A stretch of DNA of 15,446 nucleotides from NCBI GenBank assembly GCA_949127695.1, contig CASBQH010000265.1:1-15446 (forward strand), given 5' to 3'. Each line of letters begins with the position of its first letter. The first letter of the stretch is position 1. The DNA comes from Synechococcales cyanobacterium PMM_0073 (GTDB lineage Bacteria; Cyanobacteriota; Cyanobacteriia; Elainellales; Elainellaceae). A program made the translations under genes and the position numbers. A model generated the notes under the pieces. It made no database searches. It was not told the DNA's origin and saw nothing but the letters and a program-made list of their open reading frames with translations. Shown here in pieces: positions 1-7,152 of this stretch.

Positions 1-196
1 GCCAGTAAGTTTCCCAGTAGGCTTGGCCAATTCTAGAGCCATCGCCGCCACTCAGCCGCTCAGCCGCCGGATTTTGATAGAGGATCTGCCAATGCGAATC
101 TACCATTACCACTGATTCGCTCAGGTTGGCGAGCAGTGGCGCAAGTTGACTAAGAGTGAGCTGGGCAGGCAGCGATACAGGGGAATCACAAGCCAT
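1..196 (-). CDS. PAS-domain sensory protein, N-terminal fragment
   Basis: The minus strand is open from an ATG at 196 to the window edge and gives 65 residues; the rest lies outside. After a short leader (MACDSPVSLP), a helix with LSQLAPLLANL leads into ESVVMVDSHWQILYQNPAAE and then RLSGGDGSRIGQ. This order of a hydrophobic strand, an acidic turn, 'W-I-L-Y-x-N-x-A' and a glycine-rich turn is the start of a PAS fold, a small cytoplasmic domain that senses ligands or redox state. In cyanobacteria such N-termini usually belong to histidine kinases, diguanylate cyclases or methyl-accepting proteins, but the output domain is not visible here. It lies 72 nt downstream of desC on the same strand, so co-transcription is possible. 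The PAS call is by pattern recognition; the output class is unknown. Confidence 0.7.
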   Translation of the reverse strand, partial: MACDSPVSLPAQLTLSQLAPLLANLSESVVMVDSHWQILYQNPAAERLSGGDGSRIGQAYWETYW

Positions 197-248
197 TGTT
201 TTATTTGGACTAGCTGATCCAGAGTAAGCCTCTGCGTCAGATGCGCGC

Positions 249-270
249 TCTATCAAGAGATAGAATTTTT
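249..270 (+). terminator. Small hairpin with T-tract, plus-strand orientation
   Basis: The stem TCTATC/GATAGA with loop AAGA (249-264) is followed by A and five T residues at 266-270. The T-tract follows the stem on the plus strand, so it would stop transcription running antisense into desC. On the minus strand, just after the desC stop, the A-tract precedes the stem, which is not the arrangement of a desC terminator. The stem is only 6 bp. Confidence 0.3.
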
Positions 271-1096
271 ACTCTAGCTTCAGCGTCTTCTGGTTGACCG
301 ATTTCACCTGAGTCGCCAACCCCAGCGCCTGCAATAGCCGCACCGTGAGCCAAACTCCGTCTAGCTCCCACCAGCGCCAGCCAAACTGAGCGGAATTGGG
401 CTGAGCATGGTGATTGTTATGCCAGCCTTCGCCAAAGGTGAGCAGCGACACCCACCAGCAGTTGGTGGAGCGATTGGCAGTGTTGTGGCTGCGATAGCCG
501 AAGTTGTGGCAGACGCTGTTGACAAAGCAGGTGGCATGAAAGCCAACAAACAGCCGCGCAAACACGCCCCAGACCAAAAACGGCATACCGCCCCAGAGAT
601 AGAGCAGAATCGCCAGCCCAATTTGCAGCTCCACGTAGTAGCGATGGCAGAAATTATAAAACGGGTCGCTGGCAATATCTGTGGTGTAGCGATTTAGCTC
701 CTTGCTGCTGGGCACTTCATGCATCAGCCAGCTAATGTGACACCACCAAAACCCCTGCGTTGAGTCATGCGGATCGCCCGACTGATCGGTATGCAAATGG
801 TGCAGCCGATGATAGCCCACCCAGCCTTTAACGCCGCCCTGACAGGCCAAAGTGCCGCAAAAAATTAGGCTGTATTCTAGCCATTTGGGCACTTTAAAGC
901 TGCGATGTGCCGCCAGCCGATGAAACCCTAGCGAAATTCCCAAGCCAATGGTCAGGACATGGAGCAGCAGCGCCAGCCCCACCGCCGACCAGCTAAAGTA
1001 GACGGGCAAGAGCGCCAATAAAGCCGCCAAATGCAGCCCCAAGGTGAACAGAGTCACTGACCAGCGGCGCACAGGCGCAATCGAATTTAAAGTCAT
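269..1096 (-). CDS. desC: Acyl-lipid delta-9 fatty acid desaturase (DesC type)
   Basis: Membrane-bound di-iron desaturase, 275 aa, close to the usual cyanobacterial DesC length. Known role of the family: it introduces the first double bond at delta-9 of acyl chains on membrane lipids, using ferredoxin-derived electrons. All three histidine boxes are visible: HRLAAH (residues 59-64), HRLHH (96-100) and HNNHH (226-230). Two hydrophobic hairpins (about 13-58 and 157-195) give the usual four-helix topology with the boxes on the cytoplasmic side. GDPHDSTQGFWWCHISW (107-123) is also typical. The ATG at 1096 is chosen because the usual N-terminal helix follows it; an AGAAGG stretch lies rather far upstream. 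A 6-bp hairpin (TGCAGA/TCTGCA, 1126-1142) sits in the leader. Which DesC subtype it is (sn-1 or sn-2 specific) cannot be told from here. Confidence 0.93.
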   Translation of the reverse strand: MTLNSIAPVRRWSVTLFTLGLHLAALLALLPVYFSWSAVGLALLLHVLTIGLGISLGFHRLAAHRSFKVPKWLEYSLIFCGTLACQGGVKGWVGYHRLHHLHTDQSGDPHDSTQGFWWCHISWLMHEVPSSKELNRYTTDIASDPFYNFCHRYYVELQIGLAILLYLWGGMPFLVWGVFARLFVGFHATCFVNSVCHNFGYRSHNTANRSTNCWWVSLLTFGEGWHNNHHAQPNSAQFGWRWWELDGVWLTVRLLQALGLATQVKSVNQKTLKLE

Positions 1097-1203
1097 GAAA
1101 TCGTATTAACCTTCTGTTGAATGAATGCAGAATCTCTCTGCAATGAGCTTGAACATGAGCCAAAAGCCGTAACCAGAACGCGACTGTAAACTATGGCAAC
1201 ACC

Positions 1204-1650
1204 CTATAACGCTAGAGCAGGCGCAAATTCATCCCAACGACAACGCACCTGTTTATAGCAGTCAGAGGGCGAAATAGCTAGGTACAGAAGGCTCAAATTT
1301 ACCTCGCCGTTGCCGCAGACCAGCAGCAGTACGGCCTCAGCCGGATCGTAGGTGGCCAGCGCCTCTTGCAGCCCCGGCATGGCCGCAGGCTCTAGCGGCA
1401 GATCTGCCGTCTGTGTCAACTGTGCCAGCTCAGACTCTGGCACAAAGCGCAGCGTCAAAGGCAAGCTGTTGAGAGTCCAGTCGATTGCCTCTGGCAGCGT
1501 CGCCGCGAGCTGACAGACGACAAGGCCAGCCCCAGACTGCAAGTAGCCCTGCCAAGCGCTGTAGCCAATTACCAGCAAATTGTGATGAATAAACTGAGGA
1601 TGCCAATCGCGCGGCGGGTGAATTAAGTTGTCAATCCAAATTGGATTCAT
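1204..1650 (-). CDS. Uncharacterised 148-aa protein, translationally coupled to cobW
   Basis: I do not recognise this family. The protein is acidic, 148 aa, with no signal peptide and no clear membrane segment. It alternates short hydrophobic stretches (NLLVIGYSAWQGYL, GAGLVVCQLAATL, AVLLLVCGNGEVNLSLLYLAI) with polar turns, which suggests a small globular alpha/beta cytosolic protein. Cysteines occur at VVCQ, LVCGN, SDCYKQ and VRCRW; none forms a CxxC pair. Its ATG overlaps the cobW stop by four bases (ATGA at 1650-1647), so it is almost certainly translated from the same mRNA, under the cobalamin riboswitch at about 2755-2892. The context suggests a role near cobalt or B12 handling, but nothing in the sequence proves it. 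It ends 107 nt before desC starts. Confidence 0.75.
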   Translation of the reverse strand: MNPIWIDNLIHPPRDWHPQFIHHNLLVIGYSAWQGYLQSGAGLVVCQLAATLPEAIDWTLNSLPLTLRFVPESELAQLTQTADLPLEPAAMPGLQEALATYDPAEAVLLLVCGNGEVNLSLLYLAISPSDCYKQVRCRWDEFAPALAL

Positions 1651-2720
1651 CGCGCCGCCGCCGCACCCGCCGCCGCCGCTAGAATTTCTGTTTCAATTGC
1701 AGCTTGATCGAGCTGATGCCCAATGATCACCAGCTGGGTCTGTCGAGGCTCTGCCGCCTGCCAAGGGCGATCGTAAAAGGAGTCAAACCGCTGCCCCACG
1801 CCCTGCAACACTAGCCGCATCGCTTTACCGGGCACTGCCACAAACCCCTTGATCCGGTAGATTTCCTGCTGCTGCACTAGCGTTTTGAGCAGAGCAATTA
1901 ATCTCTCCGGCTCAAACGCCTCTGTGGTGACAATTTGAACGGCATTAATATCATCATCGTGATCATGTTCGGCTTCGCTGTCATGATGGCTAGGGCGATG
2001 CTCAAGGTTATCTTCTACTGCTGCATTAAAGCCCAGCAGCACCTCTGGGTTAATCACGCCCTGATTGCAGGCCAAAACCTTGACGCCGCTAGGTATCTGC
2101 TGCTGGAGCCAGCTCTGGACTTTGGCCTGCTCCGCTAAATCCAGCCGATCGGTCTTGGTCAGCAGCACCAAGTCAGCGCAGGCCAGCTGATCCTCAAATA
2201 GCTCTTCAATGGGGGTTTCATGCTCCAGGCTGTCGTCGGCTTGCCGCTGGGCTTCTAGCGCTTCGAGATTGCCCACTACCTGCCCAGCAGCCAGCGCTTC
2301 GCCGTCTACTACCGTCACCACGCCGTCTACCGTGGCCGCATTGCGGATTTCTGGCCAGCGGAATGCCTGCACCAGCGGCTTGGGCAGCGCCAGCCCAGAG
2401 GTTTCGATCACGATGCAATCTAGCTGGTCGCGGCGCTTCAGCAGCTCCTGCATTGTCGGCAGAAACTCTTCCTGTACCGTGCAGCAGAGACAGCCATTGG
2501 TGAGTTCAATGATGTTGCTGGTTAAGTCGCTATTGAGATCATCTTCGTCATCGCAGATCTGGCAGCTGCGGAGCAGATCGCCATCAATGCCAATTTCGCC
2601 AAATTCATTCACCAGAACCGCAATCCGGCGTCCCTGGTTGTTTTGCAGCAGATGCCGCAAAACCGTCGTTTTACCTGCGCCCAGAAACCCTGTGACGACC
2701 GTAACCGGAATTTTATGCAA
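1647..2720 (-). CDS. cobW: CobW-family metal-binding GTPase
   Basis: COG0523 G3E-family GTPase, 357 aa. Motifs in order: Walker A GFLGAGKTT (11-19), the metal-site motif GCLCC (76-80), ETSGLALP (106-113), the base-recognition motif TKTD (188-191), a His/Asp-rich segment (241-257, HHDSEAEHDHDDD) and a C-terminal CobW_C domain (about 260-345) ending in an Ala-rich tail. Family members are GTP-driven metal chaperones. The cobalamin riboswitch immediately upstream favours true CobW, thought to deliver cobalt for B12 synthesis, over the Zn-responsive ZNG1/YciC branches. The start is TTG at 2720: it gives the standard HKIPVTVVTGFLGAGKTT N-terminus and has GAGG 9 nt upstream, within the loop of a small hairpin. 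It is the first gene of a two-gene operon. The His-rich segment and CxCC are seen directly; cobalt specificity is inferred from context. Confidence 0.93.
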   Translation of the reverse strand: MHKIPVTVVTGFLGAGKTTVLRHLLQNNQGRRIAVLVNEFGEIGIDGDLLRSCQICDDEDDLNSDLTSNIIELTNGCLCCTVQEEFLPTMQELLKRRDQLDCIVIETSGLALPKPLVQAFRWPEIRNAATVDGVVTVVDGEALAAGQVVGNLEALEAQRQADDSLEHETPIEELFEDQLACADLVLLTKTDRLDLAEQAKVQSWLQQQIPSGVKVLACNQGVINPEVLLGFNAAVEDNLEHRPSHHDSEAEHDHDDDINAVQIVTTEAFEPERLIALLKTLVQQQEIYRIKGFVAVPGKAMRLVLQGVGQRFDSFYDRPWQAAEPRQTQLVIIGHQLDQAAIETEILAAAAGAAAAR

Positions 2721-2741
2721 AATCTGTGACCTCGCAGATTT
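2720..2741 (-). promoter_or_regulatory. Hairpin presenting the cobW Shine-Dalgarno in its loop
   Basis: On the minus strand AAATCTG (2741-2735) pairs perfectly with CAGATTT (2726-2720). The 8-nt loop CGAGGTCA carries the GAGG ribosome-binding site, and the 3' arm ends on the first base of the TTG start codon. It sits about 20 nt downstream of the cobalamin aptamer, so it is a plausible part of a translational expression platform. The pairing is seen; the regulatory role is inferred. Confidence 0.5.
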
Positions 2742-2754
2742 GTGATGTGGATGC

Positions 2755-2892
2755 AGCTAGGCGGTGGGCATTCTGACTGAAAACCAGAGCATGTTTCGTC
2801 CTGATTTCATCACAGCTGCGGGACAGCGCCGGATTCTCACCGAACTTTCCCCGTTTCCTCCAACGGCTGTTTTCCGTTAGAACCGATAGCTG
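2755..2892 (-). ncRNA. Cobalamin (adenosylcobalamin-type) riboswitch
   Basis: Read on the minus strand, the leader of cobW carries the cobalamin riboswitch core. It has a small AACGG/CCGTT hairpin (about 2878-2862), a purine-rich GGGGAAAG followed by GGTGAGAATCCGG, then the B12-box-like AATCCGGCGCTGTCCCGC (2835-2818) and CAGCTGTGATG. The closing strand AGTCAGAATGCCCACC lies at 2778-2763. These conserved blocks, in this order, define the RNA class. Bound cobalamin normally lowers expression of the downstream gene, here cobW and the coupled 148-aa protein. No strong terminator follows. The short distance to the start codon and the hairpin around the ribosome-binding site suggest control of translation. 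Boundaries are approximate. Confidence 0.92.
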
Positions 2893-2898
2893 GGACTC

Positions 2899-2904
2899 AC
2901 TATA
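2899..2904 (-). promoter_or_regulatory. Candidate -10 box for the riboswitch-cobW operon
   Basis: The minus strand reads TATAGT about 10 nt before the likely 5' end of the cobalamin riboswitch. No convincing -35 hexamer is seen at the expected spacing. Confidence 0.4.
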
Positions 2905-3056
2905 CCACTGAACGCTGAAGGCTGAGGCGCGAATTGAAATTGCAGTGACTTAACTTAATCTGACTCTGGGGATTCGGTGTAAAGTTTAGTTGGCTAATCT
3001 GCTGGTCAATTTCCTGGTTTGAGCCGTCTGATTTGAAAGGTGTGGAGTGTTTTAGA
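2905..3056. other. Intergenic region between divergent cobW operon and porin
   Basis: This short divergent spacer must hold the promoter of the porin operon. A TTGAAA at 2934-2939 and the AT-rich TAACTTAATC (2951-2960), or TGTAAAGT further down, are the only hexamer-like candidates; none has ideal spacing. The stretch AACGCTGAAGGCTGAGG (about 2911-2927) resembles short degenerate repeats common between cyanobacterial genes. Confidence 0.3.
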
Positions 3057-5018
3057 GTGAAAAATCAATCTTACAGCCAGGTCTTATCGATCTTATCAAT
3101 AGTTGGAGCTGCCGCTAGCGGCCTCTGTTTGCCCAGTTTGGCGGCTACCGACTCCCCGCAAGATCTAGCAAACTTACCCCCAGCATCTTCACGAGCAGCA
3201 TCCATCGCTGACAGCAGCCGATCAGCTACAAACCTTGAAGAATCAGGTTTAGATCTAACAGTTCATCCAGACTTAAATCCAGATTTAACAGAGGCGCTAG
3301 ATCTATTCAATCAGCCCCAACCAGACTTAACAAAGCTAGAGGCTTCTGAGCCGCCAACGGGCGATACTATGCCCATTCAACCATCGGTAGAACAATTAAC
3401 CAGACAACCGGCTGAGAGCGCTTCTTCACAGAATCGACCCGATGCTGCGCCATCATCTGCCAGCGCATCCACAAATCGCGCCCTGTCGCAGCTCACCTCA
3501 GTCTCAGAGCTGGCAGACGTGCAGCCGACCGACTGGACTTACCGGGCATTGCAGTCGCTGGTGGAGCGCTATGGCTGCATTGTGGGCTACCCAGACGGCC
3601 AGTTTAAGGGGCAGCGCGCCCTGTCTCGGTTTGAGTTTGCGGCGGGGCTAAATGCCTGCCTTGACCGGATTAGCGAACTAATTGCGGCCAGCACCGAAGA
3701 TGCCATGACCCAAGAAGATCTGGCGGCGGCAAACCGGATGCGGGAAGAGTTTGCGCTGGAGATAGCCCTGATTCGCGGACGGCTAGATGGCCTAGAGGCG
3801 CGGCTGAACGAAATTGACGCCAATCAGTTTTCCACCACAACGACGCTCAGAGGCAACGCCATCTTTGCGGTGAGCGATGTGTTTGGAGAGGGCGACCGCA
3901 ACCAGACGGTATTTCAGCATCGCGAAAAGCTCAGCCTGCTCACCAGTTTTAGAGGCTCAGATCTGCTGTCACTCAGCCTTTATGCAGGCAACAGCTCCCT
4001 GGGCAACTTGGATGCGGCTACGCCCTATACCGGAGCCTTTGACTTGGCAGGCGATGACACAGGCTTGGTTAAAGTCTCGACCTCCGAAGGCACGCTCTCC
4101 TCATCCTTTGCTGGCTCAACTGGCGACGCCATCCAGGCGCTGACGCTGAGCTACAGCTTTCCGGTGGGGCGCTCTGCCGATATTGTCTTGGCTCACTCGC
4201 TGACTCCGTTTCAGCTCTATGCCCCCACTCTCAACCCTTACCTCAGCGATTCAGAGAACGGCACTGGCGCAATCAGCGTTTTTGGTGAACAGAACCCCAT
4301 CTATACACTGGCAGACGGCGGGACTGGGATTGTCGCCAACTTCAGATTCTTTGACGATCTGGTGCAGCTCACAGCGGGCTACTTGGCAGATGGGTTGGCA
4401 GTCGGCGATCCGAGTTCCGGCTCTGGGCTATTTAACGGCGGCTACGGAGCGCTGGGTCAGATCACAGTCAACGTGACTTCAGACTTTTCGATTGCCGGAG
4501 TTTACATGAACCAATATTCGCCTGCTGGTCAGTTCGGCTTTAACTATAACGGGCTGGGCATTACGGGCACAGCAGTCGCCAACAGACTAGCCGGACAGCA
4601 GAGCTTGGCAATTGATTCCTCGCCGGTGATCACCAACGCCTACGGCGCACAGTTTAACTGGCAGCCCAGCTCTCGGTTTTCGATCAGCGGCTGGTTTAGC
4701 ACTTTCTATTCGCGGCTGATTGGCCAAGGCGATGGCAATATTCTCACCTATGCGCTCACCTTTGCCTTCCCAGATCTGGGTCGTCAGGGTGATTTGCTGG
4801 GGCTAGTAGTGGGTGCAGAACCTTATCTCACCCGCATGGGCGGCGATCCGCAAGATTTTGATGTGGATGTACCGCTGCATATTGAAGCCTTCTACCGCTA
4901 CCGCATCAACGATAATATTTTCATTACGCCGGGTGTAATCTGGCTGACCGCTCCCAACCAGAGCAACAATAATCCTGATTCAGTAATCGCCACGCTTCGC
5001 ACAACGTTCATGTTTTAA
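3057..5018 (+). CDS. SLH-domain OprB-family outer-membrane porin (cyanobacterial 'iron uptake porin')
   Basis: Outer-membrane beta-barrel protein, 653 aa from the chosen start. In order: signal peptide (residues 1-30, hydrophobic SILSIVGAAASGLCLPSLAA); a long Pro/Ser/Asp-rich linker (31-145) with DLNPDLTEALDL-like repeats; one SLH domain (about 148-210, with PTDWTYRALQSLVERYG and GYPDGQF); a coiled-coil helix (about 215-255); and an OprB-type barrel (about 262-653) ending in TLRTTFMF, the terminal aromatic residue expected for Bam-dependent insertion. Family role: SLH binds peptidoglycan-linked polysaccharide while the barrel admits small solutes, including inorganic ions. GTG at 3057 is preferred because GGAG (3044-3047) lies 9 nt upstream and a clean signal peptide follows; an in-frame TTG at 3033 would add eight residues. 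The amidase gene follows after 30 nt. The linker is longer than in most homologues I know. Confidence 0.9.
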   Translation: MKNQSYSQVLSILSIVGAAASGLCLPSLAATDSPQDLANLPPASSRAASIADSSRSATNLEESGLDLTVHPDLNPDLTEALDLFNQPQPDLTKLEASEPPTGDTMPIQPSVEQLTRQPAESASSQNRPDAAPSSASASTNRALSQLTSVSELADVQPTDWTYRALQSLVERYGCIVGYPDGQFKGQRALSRFEFAAGLNACLDRISELIAASTEDAMTQEDLAAANRMREEFALEIALIRGRLDGLEARLNEIDANQFSTTTTLRGNAIFAVSDVFGEGDRNQTVFQHREKLSLLTSFRGSDLLSLSLYAGNSSLGNLDAATPYTGAFDLAGDDTGLVKVSTSEGTLSSSFAGSTGDAIQALTLSYSFPVGRSADIVLAHSLTPFQLYAPTLNPYLSDSENGTGAISVFGEQNPIYTLADGGTGIVANFRFFDDLVQLTAGYLADGLAVGDPSSGSGLFNGGYGALGQITVNVTSDFSIAGVYMNQYSPAGQFGFNYNGLGITGTAVANRLAGQQSLAIDSSPVITNAYGAQFNWQPSSRFSISGWFSTFYSRLIGQGDGNILTYALTFAFPDLGRQGDLLGLVVGAEPYLTRMGGDPQDFDVDVPLHIEAFYRYRINDNIFITPGVIWLTAPNQSNNNPDSVIATLRTTFMF

Positions 5019-5048
5019 GTTTCCTATTGCATACCAGGAGCGAATCCA

Positions 5049-6701
5049 GTGGCTACATTACAAATTACCAGTTTTCCAGCCCAGGTTGGCGTTGAGGAAT
5101 TTTTCAGCATCATTGGCACTGCCCAAGACCTGGCAGGTCAACCGCTGACGCTAGTGATTGACAATCAGTACCGAATGGGCGCAGGATCTGTGCCAGATAA
5201 CGGTCTCTGGAGCTTTCGGTTTCGGTTTACTAGCTCCGGACAGCGGCGTTTGGTGGTGCAGGCCACTGACAATCGCGGTCAGACTGTTGCCAGCCAAACT
5301 ATTGGTATTGCAGTGGTGAATGCGCCTGTGCCGCAGCTGCAAATCACCTCGTTTCCATATCAGGTGCAGCGCGAGGAGCTTTGCATTATTAACGGGACAG
5401 CTAGGGGGCTAGATGGCCGTCCGCTGACGCTGACCGTAGATGATCGCTTTCAGTCACAGGTGGGCAATATTCCGGCGGGCGGCAATTGGAGCATTCGCTT
5501 TCGCTTTAGCAGCAGTGGCAACCGCAAGCTGGTCTTTTCGGCCACCGACGGTCGGGGTAGCTTGATCAGCAGTCCGGCGGCAGTCATGCTGGTGCTAGAC
5601 AGCCTGCCGCCCAGCCTGACCCTGACTGCTCCCCAGCAGGTGGCGGTGCGTCAGGAGTTTGCGATTTCTGGAACAGCTAGCGGGGCAGTGGGTCAGCCCG
5701 TCACGCTGACGATTGACAACCAGTTTAGATCGAATGCTGGCACAGTTGCGGAAGATGGCAACTGGCAAACTCAGTTTCAGTTTTTGCAGGCAGGCACTCG
5801 ACGCTTAACGGCTTCCTTAGATAGCCTTGCTGCTCCAGTCATTAGCGAGACGGCAATCATTACGGTCGTAGCCGCCTCGCCTCGCCTGACAATTACGCCG
5901 CCCAGCCAGCCGATCTTTGCCGGAACTGGTTTTGCCCTCACCGGAACCGCCAGAAACTTTGCGGACGGAGAGCAGCTGGTTTTGCGCGTCGAGGGTCAAT
6001 ATATTTTGGCGCGTCCGGTGGTGGAGAACCAGCGCTGGCAGGCGGCGTTGTTTTTCAATCAGGCTGGAAAACGCCGAATTGAGCTGATTTCGTCAGATCA
6101 AGAGAAAAGGGAGCTAGAGCTAACGGTGCTGCCTGTCCAATCAGCGCTGAAGCTGTTCTCGCGCTCCATCTGGACGCCGACGCTGACGCCTGAAGGCTTA
6201 CCAGATTTGCTCAACCCCAGACGAATCACGCTGCACCATACGGTGATTGCCAACCTCTCCAGCAGCGCCACGCAGCAGCAGGAAATTCAGCGGATGCGTG
6301 CCGTTTTGAATATTCATCTCAACAGCAGCGGCTACTCAGATATTGGCTACCACTATATTGTGATGCCGAGCGGTCGCGTCTACGAAGCTCGCTCTAGCCG
6401 CAAACGCGGCGCACATGATCTGGTGAATGACGGCATTGGCGTGGCGGTGGATGGTGACTTTCAAGGCTCAATGCGGATTGGGATACAGCAATATGATGCT
6501 GTGGTAGATGCCTGCGTGATGCTCTGTAAACGCATGGGCATCACCGATCCCATCACGCCCGTCAGCACTGTGACGGCTGACTTTGGCACCCGGCAGCTCT
6601 CGCGGATCTGCGGCCATCAAGATCGGGTGGCAACAGGCTGTCCCGGCACCGTCTATAGCCGCCTGCCAGAGATTCGCCGGGACGTGAAGCAGGGCTTGTA
6701 G
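5049..6701 (+). CDS. N-acetylmuramoyl-L-alanine amidase (PGRP/Amidase_2) with four N-terminal Ig-like repeats
   Basis: A 550-aa protein. Residues 4-90, 96-184, 189-275 and 279-361 are four copies of a beta-rich module. Each has 'L-x-I-T', 'ISGTA', a 'PLTLTIDNQF'-like strand, 'GNW' and 'F-x-F-x-x-x-G-x-R-R-L', resembling bacterial Ig-like folds. A zinc amidase domain (about 368-545) follows, with ITLHHT (HH 396-397), GYHYIV (434-438), H523 in GHQD and C531 in GCPG. These match the His/His/Cys zinc ligands and catalytic Tyr of T7-lysozyme/PGRP amidases, which cut the bond between MurNAc and the L-Ala stem peptide. The GTG start at 5049 has AGGAG (5036-5040) 8 nt upstream. No signal peptide is seen, although the substrate is periplasmic. 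It lies 30 nt after the porin, in the same reading frame, and is probably in its operon. It converges on a DUF6918 gene. Confidence 0.9.
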   Translation: MATLQITSFPAQVGVEEFFSIIGTAQDLAGQPLTLVIDNQYRMGAGSVPDNGLWSFRFRFTSSGQRRLVVQATDNRGQTVASQTIGIAVVNAPVPQLQITSFPYQVQREELCIINGTARGLDGRPLTLTVDDRFQSQVGNIPAGGNWSIRFRFSSSGNRKLVFSATDGRGSLISSPAAVMLVLDSLPPSLTLTAPQQVAVRQEFAISGTASGAVGQPVTLTIDNQFRSNAGTVAEDGNWQTQFQFLQAGTRRLTASLDSLAAPVISETAIITVVAASPRLTITPPSQPIFAGTGFALTGTARNFADGEQLVLRVEGQYILARPVVENQRWQAALFFNQAGKRRIELISSDQEKRELELTVLPVQSALKLFSRSIWTPTLTPEGLPDLLNPRRITLHHTVIANLSSSATQQQEIQRMRAVLNIHLNSSGYSDIGYHYIVMPSGRVYEARSSRKRGAHDLVNDGIGVAVDGDFQGSMRIGIQQYDAVVDACVMLCKRMGITDPITPVSTVTADFGTRQLSRICGHQDRVATGCPGTVYSRLPEIRRDVKQGL

Positions 6702-6711
6702 CGCCGTGGGT

Positions 6712-7152
6712 TTAGCTGAGCCGCGCCTGAATGGTTTGAGCCAGCTGCGGCACAGCAGCTTCAATATCTTTTTTGACCGATTCGCGCAGCTTAGTATATG
6801 CCCCTCGCACCACGGCGCGATCGGTTTTGGCCACCCGCGCATCGGTAATGCCCAGGATCAAATCAGCCGTCTTGGAGCTATGCTGAGTCAGATGATGAAC
6901 CGGATCGCCTGCTGCGATTCCCGCCTGCCAAACTGGGTCAAGCGCGGTTAGGACTTCAGGCAAGATTCGCCCGGTGGCTTCTGGCACATAGCCCGGACTA
7001 ATGCCCTTCACCGCGCCATAGGCGGCCTTGAGCACAACCCCAGAGAGGCCACCTTTAGCTGCCACCTGCTGATCAATCAGCTTGGCGCAGTCGCTGACCA
7101 ACCCGTCCCAGCTCAGCTGTTCGCTCTCTGTAAATTGTGAATACAGCCCCAT
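6712..7152 (-). CDS. DUF6918-like small protein
   Basis: A 146-aa cytosolic protein without signal peptide or membrane helices. It reads as all-helical: an N-terminal SEQLSWDGLVSDCAKLIDQQVA, then KGGLSGVVLKAAYGAVKGISPGYVPEA, then LPEVLTALDPVWQAG, and a C-terminal VVRGAYTKLRESVKKDIEAAVPQLAQTI. The pattern 'xKxGLSGxxxKxAYxxVKxxxPGxVP ... A Y x K L R x S x K K x x E A A x P x L' matches the small family I know as DUF6918, found in actinobacteria and cyanobacteria; its function is unknown. The assignment is from memory of the pattern. The ATG at 7152 lacks an obvious strong Shine-Dalgarno. The gene is convergent with the amidase (10 nt between stops) and divergent from the guanidine-riboswitch operon, so its promoter shares the 7153-7358 spacer. 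Confidence 0.75.
   Translation of the reverse strand: MGLYSQFTESEQLSWDGLVSDCAKLIDQQVAAKGGLSGVVLKAAYGAVKGISPGYVPEATGRILPEVLTALDPVWQAGIAAGDPVHHLTQHSSKTADLILGITDARVAKTDRAVVRGAYTKLRESVKKDIEAAVPQLAQTIQARLS

Noticed and set aside
407..697. Plus-strand open frame opposite desC
   Set aside because: It mirrors the desaturase codons, shows no family pattern, and desC has all its histidine boxes on the other strand.
2209..2745. Plus-strand 178-aa open frame opposite cobW
   Set aside because: Ser/Arg-rich antisense translation of cobW codons with no motif and no ribosome-binding site; it also runs into the cobW leader.
3033..3056. TTG start for the porin
   Set aside because: It adds eight residues before a complete signal peptide, whereas the GTG at 3057 has GGAG at the right distance.
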